NCBI RefSeq assembly: GCF_901933205.1 | Contig: NC_044590.1 | Coordinates: forward strand, 13,357,501 to 13,421,500 | Direction: 5' to 3' | DNA: 64,000 nt | Source of the DNA: Camarhynchus parvulus | Lineage: Eukaryota > Chordata > Aves > Passeriformes > Thraupidae | In this document: in pieces, positions 11,301-23,300 of the stretch | How positions within the stretch are numbered: the stretch's first letter is position 1 | How the letters are laid out: each line of letters begins with the position of its first letter | The notes under the pieces: model-generated | What the model was told of the DNA's origin: nothing | Seen by the model: only the letters and a program-made list of their open reading frames with translations | The model's database searches: none | Made by a program: the position numbers and the translations under genes

Positions 11301-14300
11301 GAGCTGCATAGGGCAGACGCTGTGACACTTTGAGCCCAGAGCACAGGTGCTCCTTGTCCTCTGGCTGCCTGTGAGGTGGCACTGGCTGGCTCTGCACAGG
11401 GCTCCCCAGGAAGGGCTCCAGCTGTGCCTTGTCCCACTTGCAGGTTTCCCAGGAGCAAGAGTCATCGAGCTGGTGTGTGGAGCAGCTGAGCCAGGAATCC
11501 TCTGGCCAAGGGCATGAAGTGGCCCAGGTTTGGCGAGAGGAGGAGCTGCTGGCCCAGAAGGCTGACCTTGAGGGCCGACTGGCAGCCACCGAGTGGCTGC
11601 GACAAGACCTTGCCAGGCAGCTGGCAGAGACCAGGTAAAGGCAGGGAGTTGAAACCTTTCAGATGTTTTTACATTCCATGGACAGAATATGGAAGAGTCT
11701 CAAAAAGAAAAAAAAAGCCACGATGTGAAGGTTATTTTTCTGGCATGTAAAGCCAGCAAAGCTCTCGTGAGCCTTGGGCTCCTGTTTGTGCCGCCGAGCA
11801 CACTCCTGTGGGATGTCAAAAGCCATGCACCCAGCCCTGAACTGAGTAGCACTTAAACCATGCAGATGCTGAGTGAAACCTCAAGTTTCTCTTGGGTTTG
11901 GTTCCTTGTTCTGGGCATTGAACATCCCCTCATTCCTTTCCGAGTAGCTTGACATGATCCTGATCTTCAGACCAGGAAGCTTCATCTTCAGCATTCCAGG
12001 CTCTTACCTTGGCACATTGGGAGTAGCAGGCTGCCATTCAGGGTGAAGCCAGAGGCTCCTGCTGACAATCTTGAGGCCTTTCTGCTTCCAAGCACACTCT
12101 TGAGAAGTGTGGGACAGGATGTAGAGCTGGTTAGAGAGCAGCAGGGAAAGCTCTTTGGAATTCTCAGCAGCCTCTGGGCATTCTTGCTGATTGTTGATGG
12201 GCACCCAGCTGCCAAACCTGCCAAGGTCCCTTAGGATGGTCCCTCTCACTGTGTAAGGAAGGACAAGTCCCTTGGGCTACTGCCTGCTTGTTCAGCAACA
12301 CTAAAATAAAGGCAGCAAGTCTACTCCTGGACCTTGCAAGAGTTGAAACTGCAGTCTCTGCATTCAGGTAGTTGTAATTTGGACAAAAGGCTGTTCTGAT
12401 GTATTTACAAGTGCTGCCATGACCATGAGATTTTACTGTATCTGCAAAGAAGTTCTGAAGCCTTGTTAAATACTGGGTGTCTGGAAGATGATGTACCTTT
12501 ATGTCCATTATCAAGAGCATTAAAACGTCAGGAGTCAGCCAGGACAAGAGTCTGTTCTGTCCCCCTGCAGAGCAGCTTGGAAGTGCTGATGAGAGAAGGG
12601 CTGTGAGCAGGGGCTGGGCTTTTGCTCCTCACTCCAGCCTGTTTGGGCACAGCTACCCAGAGTCATAGGTCAGGAACAGCAAGTGAAGGTTTGGCTGTTG
12701 AGGCCAAGTTGGGCTGGGCAGTCTGTGCTATGCCAGGCCATAAGGAAGGCCTGGGCAGTCCCTCAGAGGCCCTGCTCTGCTCTGGAAATGGCCCAGATGT
12801 GCCTTGTCTGGACGAGTTTCCAGGTGACCCATTTTCCATCCTCAGGCGTGGGGATCTTGAGCCACGTCGTCCTGGAATAACCGGCTGTGGGTGTCTGGAG
12901 CAAGCAACTCATGTCTGTCCATATTTGCAACTTGTAGGTCAGCAAAGGAGAGCCTGCAGTCCAGGCTGTTTGCTGCTCAGCAGCAGATGGCTCAGCTGGA
13001 GATGACCAGGAAAAGGGCAGCAATCCTCTGCCAGAGGCCTCCCGCTGCTGGGCCGGGCAGCAGAGCCAGCAGCTGAGACTTGGAGGAGTGTGAAGGCCCT
13101 CAGGATGGTGCTGGGACAGTAAATGCAGCCATGGCTTCAGTGAGGGTGTAAGAGGAGTTCCAGAGCAGGTTGGGCAGTGCCCACCCAAAGCGTGGCAGCC
13201 CAGGGCAGGATCATCCCCGAGTCCCACCTGCCACAGAGCAGATGCCAGCATGGAGCAGATGCCAGGCTGGAGCAGATGCCAACGTGAAACCACGTGGAAA
13301 TAGGTGGAGAAGTGGAGCAGATGCCAACGTGGAGCAGATGCCAGCGGTCCTGGTGGCTGCAGGCGTGGGAACTCGGTTCCTTTCTTGCTGTGCTTCCATG
13401 GTGGACAGAGGGATTAGCTCTGGGCTGGAAGCAAAACAGGCCCCTTGTCTGGTCCTTCAGTCCTTGCGACTGGGGCATCAGAGAGGAAGGTACTCTCTTC
13501 TGAGTCTTACTCAGTGCTTGGAATCTTTCACAAAAGATCACAACTGTGATTTTACCTGCTGAGTCCTTTAATTCCTACAGGACACAGTTTCTGATCAGAA
13601 AATCTGTTGTCTTATTGGGGTAACATTACACTGCTGGCTCATCTTGCAAATTTCTCCCCTACAATACAGGAAGGACCTGCAGAGATGCAGGAACCTGGAC
13701 AATGAAAAGAACAAAAATTTTAATATTCAAAAAGAACAAATTTAAAAGCCAAGAGATAATGATTGTAAGGAAACTGGTGTGATTTTTTGCAAGGCTGGAG
13801 CTGTGGGAGATGACAGGATATGGGGCTGTGTGGAGCATGCCCTCCGTGGCTTCTGCATTGAATTAGGGGAGGTGAAAGCTGAACGGGGCTGTCTTTGGCC
13901 CCAGGAATGAGCCCTCTCATAGGAAGCCAGGCAGAAACATCAGCTGTCAGCTGAGATTTTTGTGCTGCTCTTGTGCTCTGTTGTTCTAAGATGCACCTCA
14001 GGGTATCTTCACTGTTCTCCTTCCGCTCCCCTTTTGGTGTGTACTGCTAGATGTTCATGGCCAAGGTGAGCTTGTAGGACTTTTCTTTTGTGGGCATGGG
14101 GAGGATGCAGCAGGAACGCTGACAAGAGAAAAATCTTTTTAAAGGCTTGCCTGAAGTATTTCTGAACAGTAACGCAGAGATGTCTTCTGGGCTGTGTTTT
14201 AAGTCACTTCCTGGGAAGCTGTGTCTCCCCCAGGGCAGGCAGTGGCCCAGGGGAGCAGCAGCCAAGTGCTCTGAGAGCACGTGAGCCCATCAGTCTTTGC

Positions 14301-17300
14301 CCCTTGCCACACGGATGTTGCAGGAGGAGTGTGAAGCCCTCTGCTCTTTCCTCCTGTGCAGGTCCTGCTGGAAGAGCAGAAGGAGAAGAGTGCTTTATCA
14401 GAGGCACTGCTCCAAACTCAGGCAGAGCTCAGCCAAGCCCGCCAGCAGGTCCAGCAGCTCAGGCAGGAGGTGGCAGAGCAGCAAGAGAAGGGGCAGGTAA
14501 GTGTGAGTAGGCAGGCAACAGAGGGCAGGGCAGTGACCAGGGCACAAAAGGCAGCTCCTGGGACTGAGGAAGCAAGGGCTGCTTCAGGCCCTGGGAGCAC
14601 AGAGCCTGGTAAGCTCCAGAGCTCAGCCCCAGGAAGGAAGGCTTGCAGTGGAAGCAGAGCTGGGTCGAGAAGCCAAAAGAAGCAGCTGAGGGAATGGGAT
14701 TTTGTGGTAGCAGTTGCAAAAAGCTGAGGCTGAGGGCAGTCCCAGGAAGTTGCTCTGCATTTTGTTGCCAGACCATCAAGGCAAATCTGCAAGATGAGCT
14801 GCAGGAAGCTCACAGTGAAGCCCAGGCAGCGCAGAGGAGGCATGAGGAAGAGCTACAAGGCCTCAAAGAGGAAATGAATCTCCTCCTTGAGCAGAAGGAG
14901 GCTCTACAAAAGCAGGTGAGTGAAAGAGCAGTGGCACTGCAGTCATGCAGCGAGGGGTCTGTGGCCTTCTTGCTTTTCCATGGCAGAGCAGCAGCTGCTG
15001 GGGTGAGCCCTGGGGCTGTCTCGTGCTCTGGGGGCTCCATGGCAGCTGCTCCAAAGGACACTCAGTGCTCTGCTGAATGTCAGCTGCTGCTCTGGACAGC
15101 TGGGCTAGTCCTCTGTGCTGTTGGCCAGCAAGCAGCAGCATGGATTCCTGCTGGCCTCTTCTTGCTAGCCTTGCTTTGGCAGGTGCTTTCTCAGGTGCCC
15201 TTGGTGGTGGGCCACTTAGAGACTGAAACAAGTTGTCCATATCCTTTGTGAATCTGGTGCTCTCAGGACAGGGAGAAGTGGGAAGCTGTCCTTTACCTTT
15301 GCTCACAGCCTGTGCTGTGGCTGAGTGTGAGAAGCTGTGGCTGTAGCCTCTGACTGCTTTGTTCTGTTTGCCTGGAGGTGGCAGAGTTGACATCTCAGCT
15401 GGCAGCCTCCCGAGAGTGCCAGGAAAGGACTGCGCAGAGAGCCCAGCAAGATGGGAGGGAGGCCCAGGAAGAGTCCAGGCAGAAGCTGTTGGAGATTGAG
15501 CAGATCCAGAAGATGCTGGAGGAGGCAAAACATCAGAAAAAGGAGCTGCAAGTGCATCTGCAGAACTTGGAGAGGGAATGGATTCAGTGGGAAGAAGTGG
15601 CACAGCAAACTTCAGAATTGCAGGCTTCCGTCAATGCCCTAGAGAAGGAAAAAGCCAGGTAAAGGAAAGCCTGTGGGACTCTGCATTGTGGTGAATGGAT
15701 TCCCTCTTTGCCATCTTTGCACCTGCCAGGGGCTCTGGCAGCATTTCCTAAGTGGCAGATTCTGAACTCTCTGTGCAGACACGTCTCATTTTCTGGATGT
15801 TGTCTTTCATTTTCTTTTCTTTTAAGCCTTCAGATAGAGTTTTTCTGAAGACAAAGGCTTTTGGGGCAGCCCTTTCCCTCTAGGGGGTATTGTGTTGTTA
15901 GGTGGGTGTGTTGACACTGCCCGAGCTGCACTGTAAGGAGCTGGATACATCCATCAGCTCCACCTTTCCTTCAACATTCTGTCAGCCTGGTGTCCTGGGC
16001 CACAGATCCCTGAGGGCTGGTCTTGTCCAGTACAGACCAATGCAAATAACGGCACTCAGGAACTCTGCCTTCTCTGCATCCTCTGTTACCAGGGTCTCCC
16101 CTCCATTTAGGAACAGACAGAGACGCATCATCCTTGGTTTTCCTTTTGTTGCTGATGTATTTTAAAATGCCCTTCTTGATGTCCTTGCCCAGATTTAATT
16201 CCAAGGTGGTCCTTGGCCGTCTTCTTTTTCTCATTTCTACTTATTCCAACACTGTCTCTATATTCATTCCAAGTGGCCTGAGCCTGCTTCCATCTCCTGT
16301 GTATGTCCTGCTTGCACTTGAGGAATGACAGAAGTTCTTTGCTTATCCACTCAGGTCTCTTGCCCCCTTTGCCCAGTTTCTTGCTCACTAGGATGCATTG
16401 TTGTTGAGCCTGGAGGAAGTGATCCTTGAATATCAGCTTGGACCCCTTTACCCTGCAGGACCTGTTCCCATCTGCTTCTTTCAGGAAGGTCCCTGAAGGG
16501 GCTAAAGTTAGCTCTCATGAGGTCTGTGGTTGTAATCTTACTTGCTGCCCTGCTTTTTCTTCACCCCCAGCTGAACTCCACAGTCTCATTCATAGGCAGC
16601 GCAGCCAAGGCTGACCTCAGGCTTCACATCTCCAACAAGGCCTTCCCTGATGCTTAGGCTAAGGTTGAGCAGCATGCTGTTCCTTGTGGGATCCTCCACT
16701 GCTTGTGGCAGCAAGTTGTCATCAGTGCTTTCCAGAAACATGCTGCACTGTGTGGCTTCTCCAGCTGATGGCAGGGAAGCTAAAATTCCCCACAAGAACC
16801 AGGGCTTGTGACTTTGAGATTGCTTTATTTTGCCTGTAGAAAGCCTCATCTACTTCTGTTCAGGTGGCCTCTAGCAAACACCCACAGCAATGTCACCCTT
16901 ACTTGTCTGTCCTTTTATACTGACCCATAAGCCCTGGACTCGCTCATCATCTACCCCAGACAAAGCTTGACACATTCCAAGTGTTGCTCACATAGTGGTC
17001 AACTCCAACACCCCTTCTGAGGCACCCAAGCATATGATATAAATGTCTCTCATGGCCATCTGTTGCCTTGTTCTACAGGCTGACTCTGTCTCTAGAAGAA
17101 AAGGATCTGAGCCTCAGAACCCTGGAAGAAAACAACCTGACCCAGATCAATCAGGTGTCTCAGCTTCGTTCTGCCCTTACCCAGGCCGAGGAGCTCCACT
17201 CAGAGCACAGAAGAGAAGTGCAGGAGCTGAATGACCAGGTAAGCTGTGCAGTGGCATCCTCTTCTCCAGGGACACACAACAGCACCTTTGGCTTGGAGGC

Positions 17301-20300
17301 CCCAACCTCTTTCCCCTCCCAGCAGCATCCACAGCTGCCGTGTTCTGCCCGGGGCTGCTGCTGCACCCTGAGGCTGAGGCTGGATCTGGTGGCTGCTGCA
17401 GAAGTTGTCCCCCATTCTCTCCCGGGTCCCAGCAGGAAATGTGGGAGGAGAAGCAGCAGCAGACTCCTCTGGAGCTTCTCTGTCCCTCTGTTAGCAGTGT
17501 TGTCCCAGACAGAGTTGGTGCCTGTGCCGGGCACTGAGCAATGTGGGGGCACAGAGGTGGCTGTGGCAGGCTGGGCAGGGCACTTCCAGCACAGCCAGTT
17601 CAGCCGCTGTTCAGAGCTGCAGCCCAAGGATGCCCATTGCCTCCCTTTCCCTGTTTTCTCTCCATTTGTCTCCATTGCAATCCTTGCTTCTGTGCCTTCT
17701 GGTTTTGGCTGTGAAGTCATTTCTCCTTCGTTGCTCTCCCTGCGGCCCACTCTGCTGCCTCAGGAGCAGCCCTGTCCCTGAGGCTGTGTGCATCCCTCTT
17801 CCAGATCCGGGCCCTGCAGGACGCAGTGCTGCAGATGGAGGCTTCCCAGGAAACTCGACAGAAGCAGCTGCTGAAGGAGCTGGAGGAGTCTCGAGCAGGA
17901 GAACGCTCTTTGAGGGACTCTGTGCACGTGCTGGAGGCTGAGGTGTCTGAGCTGCGTGTGAAGCTCCAGAGCTCTGATGACAGAGCAGAGGCCTTGGCCA
18001 CAGAGTGTCAACAGGCCAGTGGTGCCCACCAGGAAACTCAATCCCAGCTGGACAAACTGCTCTTAGTTCTCCACCACATGATCAGGGACAGCAGAGACTT
18101 GGTCACTTGGAGCTCAGGCAAGTGTGGGAGGCTGGGTGAGCAGGTGGAGTGAGGGGGTGTTCCTGGTCACCCTGGTGTCACACACTCACCCTGTCAGTTT
18201 AGGCTGACTCAGGCCTTGGGAAGTCTTGACAGCTTGACTTCCCTGCAGAGACACAAGTCCATGTTTGTACGTAGAGAAATGATCAGAGTCAGAAGGGAGA
18301 AGGGACCAAGTCCTGTCAAGCCCATGCAAGGGCCAAGTCCATGTCAATCCCAGGGCCCATGCAGTTGTCTCTGGTGATTAGTGCTGACATTAGTGGTTGT
18401 CAGAATAATGTCAGCCTGTGACACACATCCTGCTGCGAGGCGAGCTCTAGGACAATGACAAAGGCACCTCCTCCTAGGTAGAGAGGCCTTGTTTGTTGGA
18501 GGCCACTGGATTAAATCTTGAAACAGAATGTCTTCTCTTTTCAGAAGAGGATCATGTCATGGGCCTAACTGCTTCTCAGGCTGAGGATGTCCCCACAGAG
18601 CTCACAGTGGACAGAGTGGCAGCAGCTCTGCAAGACCTGCAGCAGCACCTGGACCATTCCCAGAAAGATCTGGTAATGTGTGCCCAGTGCACCCAGAAAT
18701 CCTGTCTTGCTGTTGGGCTGCTGGACAAGCACCGTGCCAAGGCCAGGATGGCTGTCAGTCCTTGTAGGGGGGTTGGTTCGCTGGCATGGGGAGGAAGGAG
18801 GATCACAATCACATCTACCAGTACTGTCTAGCTGCCCTCTCCCACATGGGCTATTTCTGCTTTAGTGTTTGTAGCCCTTTGTCTCTTGCCAGCAGTGGCA
18901 ATGACAAGTGATTCTGCTCCTCTTGTCCCTTCCAGAATGATGCAAGGAAGAAGATACAGGCCTTGGAGCTGGAGCTGGGCACAGGGCAGGATCAGATGGA
19001 CAATCTCAGAGCCAGCAATCAGGAGCTGCAGATACAGTTGGATGAAAGTCGGGCAGGTACAGCTTCTCCTCTCCCACCCACTGCCCCATCCTGTCTCTCC
19101 TGTGGGGTTCTTTGATGCCACACAGAGAAAAAGGCAATGCCCAGAGATGGCAGAGGGGAAAAACAGCCAGCAGGAGATTTCTCCATCCCAGTGCCAGTGA
19201 AAGCTTTCTCTTGAGAAAGATGCTGTGGCTGGCAGTGCCATCTGGCTGTGCTAGGGCTGATCCCGTGCACAGCTGGTGCCTCTCAGGTGCCGTGTCTGTG
19301 CTAAGGAGCTGTAGCTGGATGCCTCAGCTCCATTCCCCCCAAACTCCAGGCCCTGCCAGAGCCTCCGGGCTATTGGCCTCTCTGGAGCAGGGCTGCACAG
19401 GCATCCCCTCTCCTTTGTCTCTCTTGGCTTCCCACTCTGCACAAGGCCAAGAGCAAACACACTTTCCTACCCTGCTGAACCTTGCCCCTTTCATTCCTGC
19501 CATTTTCTGTGCCTGGAAGTTTCCTTCATTTCTGTCAGCTTTGGAGCCTTTGTGGGCTTAGGGCCTGGCAAACACAGGCAGGTAGAGAAGACTGTGCTGT
19601 TGTCTCTGCAGGGTGCACATCAGTTTGGCCTTGCTTTGCTTTTCCCCTCCTCCTTCCCCTTCCTTCCTGCAGCAGTGTTGAGGGCAGAACACCAGAAGAC
19701 CTCTCTAGAAAGTGCCTTGAAGGAAGAGACCATTGCCCTGAAGGAAGAGGCTGTGACTCTTCGCCAGGAGGTGGCATCTCTGCAGAAGAAATTGGAAACG
19801 CTGGAGAAGGAAAGGAAAGATGTGCTGGTGAGATTGGCAGATGCCACAAAGTGCCATTTCCTTGCTATGTTTGGACCTTGTGTTCATAGGTCTAAGGAGC
19901 ACGTTTTTCCAATTTAATTTTTCTAATTGCATTCTTCTGAATTAGGAGGAGATGATGTTGTAGTCATGGCAAAGGCAGTTAATGCTGAGGCTGCTGATTT
20001 TCCTCCATGCTGGGCTTCTGTGCCCTAGAACCTTTGGTTCTCAATGTCCACACTGTCCCTATTGACATTGCATGGTTTGGGGAATTTCTGGTGTCCAATC
20101 CCATGTTCAGATTTCTAAATATCTGGATCTGGAATGAAGGGGAGAGTCCCAAGTTTGCTGTTAATAGAAAGGTGTTTGTCCTTGGCTATCGGAGAGCAGC
20201 CAGTGGGGAGAGAGGAGAGGACAGCCAAGTGCTGATCCCCAGCAGGACGTGTGCCTGCAAGGGGAGAACTCGTCCTGAGTGGCAGCAGAGAATGACAGAC

Positions 20301-23300
20301 TGATCTGGCCATTGCTGCTCCCAGAGAGGGCAGTGGGGCTCTGGGGGATGGAACCATGGAAACTCTACACAGGAGAGGGGAAACCACTGCTGTCAGCCCA
20401 ACGGCAGGGAATGAAAGGCTGGGGCTGTTTGCTCTTCCCTTCCTCCCTGATGGAGAGCACATCCTCGTGGCACTGCCTGAATCCTGCTTAGCGTGCACTT
20501 GAAATCCTGGCTGCAGTTCTGGCAGCTCCTCCCCAAAGGAGCACTGGAGTGGAGCTGCAGGAGGTCAGGGAAGGGCAGAAGGGAAGCTGGGACGGGCTGA
20601 GTGAGCTGGGAAAGGTGCAGCATTAATGGGGGACCCAGCAAAGCTCTGCAGCATCCCAAGGGGCAGAGAGAGAGGGGCAACCTGTGCCTGCCCCTGCTGC
20701 AGGAGTCCAGATCTGGTATGAAAAGCAAAGTGTGAGAGGGAATGAGTGACCCTTTTTCTCCCTGTTTTGGCAGCATGAACAGGACAGGCTGCAGGCAGAT
20801 AAAGAAAAACTGGAGTGTGAGATAAAACTTCTGGAGGTATCAGTCACAGCCTCTGAAACCCGAGCAAATACAGCAGTAGACAAAAATCACTCCCTTGAAC
20901 AAGAACTTCAAACTGCCCTGTCCATGTTAAAAATTAAAAATGAGGAAGTGCAAAACCAGGGGAAGAAAATGGAGATTCTTCAGAAAGAGGTAGCAGAGAC
21001 CAAAGCTTTGCAGGAGCATCTCACTCGTGTGACTGCCATCTTGTCAGAGAGGGAGGGAGAAATGAAGTTGTACCAAGAGCAGATGAGAATGTTGGAAAAG
21101 CAGAAAGAAATGCATAAAACTGCTCTTAATCAGGTTATTAAGGACATAACAGAGAAAGAACAGAAGACAGAATCCCAACAGGAACAGATACAGGAGCTGG
21201 AGAAGCAGCAAGAAAAGCAAAGGATTGTTTTAAGCAAAATGAGCCAAGAGCTGGAAGAGAAGGACCAAGAGATCAGATCCCAGCAAGAAGTGATAAGGGA
21301 GCTGGAGAAGCAGTTAGAATTGCAGAACTCTGCTGTCAGCAGGGTGAGCAAAGAGCTGGAGGAGAGACACCTGGAGATCAAATTCCAGGAGGAGAAAATA
21401 ATGATTCTAGAACAGCATGGTGCAGTACAAGTCAGAAATCTGCTTGTGGATCTTGATGATATGAAAGGAGACCTGAAGGAGAAAAGGTTGGAGCTTCTTT
21501 CTCTGACTCAACAGATTCAAGAACTGGAAAAGGAGAGAGAAGATGTGAAATCTCTAAATGCTAGCCTTGAACGCCTGAGAACTGTTCTTAAGGACAGAGA
21601 GAGTGAGTGTGATGCTCAAAGGGAAGAGTTAAGGCTCTTGCAGCAGCACAAGGAACAGCAAGACAGGCATCTGCAAGAGCTTCTTGATAAAGCAGAAATC
21701 ATGACACTTTCTTTATCTAAAAAAGAGCAAGAGCTTGAGTCACAGCAAAAGCAAATGCAGGAAGTTGAAGAAGTCATGGAAATGCAGTTAAAGACTGTCC
21801 GTGACCAACTGGAGCAGGCCTTAGCAACCTTAAAAGAAAGAGACAGACTTATGGACACCCAAAAGCAACAAACAAGGAGCTATGAGGAAAAAAAAGAGGA
21901 ACAGATTAATGTCTTGCACAGAGACTTAGAATACTCTAGAACAATATTGAAAGAAAAGGATTTAATGATTGAATCTCAGAAGGAACTGATTGAGACCTTC
22001 CAAAAACAAAAGCAAGACTCGGAACAGCAGAAGCAAATTCTGCATTGTCTTCAAATGGAACTAAAGGAAAAAGAGCAGGAAATTTTGTGCCTTAGGAAGC
22101 AATGTGAGGCATGCAAGGAAAAGGAGGAAAAGCATGAAGCTGAGCAAAGCAATTTCCTTGCAACAACATTGACTCTGAAAGAAAAAGAAGACAAGATTTG
22201 TGTTCTGGAGGACACCATCACAAAGCTTCAACAGCAGAAGGAAGAGACAGCGGTGCAGGCTAAAGCCATACTGCAAAAACTAGAATATGCTGAATCTTCT
22301 CTTGAAGCTAGACATCAGGAGATAGTGTCTTTGCAAGAGCATGTCCAGGACCTTCAAGAGCAGAAGGAGGTGGTAGGCAAGCAGGCCAAAAGTCTAGAGC
22401 AGGATCTAGACAAAGCAAGCCAGATGTTGAAGAAGAACCATTTGGAGTTCCTCAAGCAGACAGAGCAAATGAACACATTCCAGCTTCGTGAAGAAAGCAT
22501 GAAAGTAGCACTAACATCATGCAAGAAACAAGTGACTCTACTTGAGGAAGTGGTGAGGAAGAAAGATGAGGACAATGATGCTCTTAGGCAAAAACTCCAG
22601 CATGTAGAAGAAGAAGTGAAGACTTTGCAGAATCTCCAGCTTAGGCTAACTGAGAAGAATGAAGAGGTTAGACATGATGGAGAGCAAGAGTTCCTGAAAG
22701 AAACCTTCCCTGAGAGAGAAGGAGAGATCAAGGCTCAAAGTGAGCGAAAGCAGATAGAAGTGGAAATAAGAGCTCTTCGGGAAGATCTCCAGCATGTTCA
22801 GGAGACTCTGACAAAGAAGGATAAAGAGATCAAGTACCAGACAGACAAAGTCAAGTATTTAAAGAAGACTCTGATAGAGAGAGAACAAGAGCTTAGGAGA
22901 CAGAGTGAACTCCTGAAAGAATTAACATTGGCTTTGCGATGGAAAGATGAAGGGGAAACCCTAAAGAAACAAATCCAAAAACTCCAAAAATGGGAGGAAG
23001 AGGAAGTAGAGAAGAGGAAAATTCTTCAGGAGAGAGACTATCTCTTGCAAAAGCAGAAGGAAATTACCCAACAGTTAGAAGCGGAGAGGGAAGCCAATGG
23101 CAAAGACCTGGAGTGTGTGGCTGCTGCTTTGAAGCAGAGAGAAAGCAGAGAACATAAATGGAGAGAAAATGCCCAAGTCCTGAGTGCTGCATTGAGCAAG
23201 AGTGAAATGGCCAATGGGAATCTGAAGAAGGAAATAACCATCCTGCAGAGAATGATTTCAGAGAGAGACACAGATCGATTTCGTCAACAGGTAGGCACTG

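Noticed and set aside
13225..13345. CRISPR-like array
   Set aside because: The repeats are adjacent, imperfect tandem units without distinct spacers, in a vertebrate intron.
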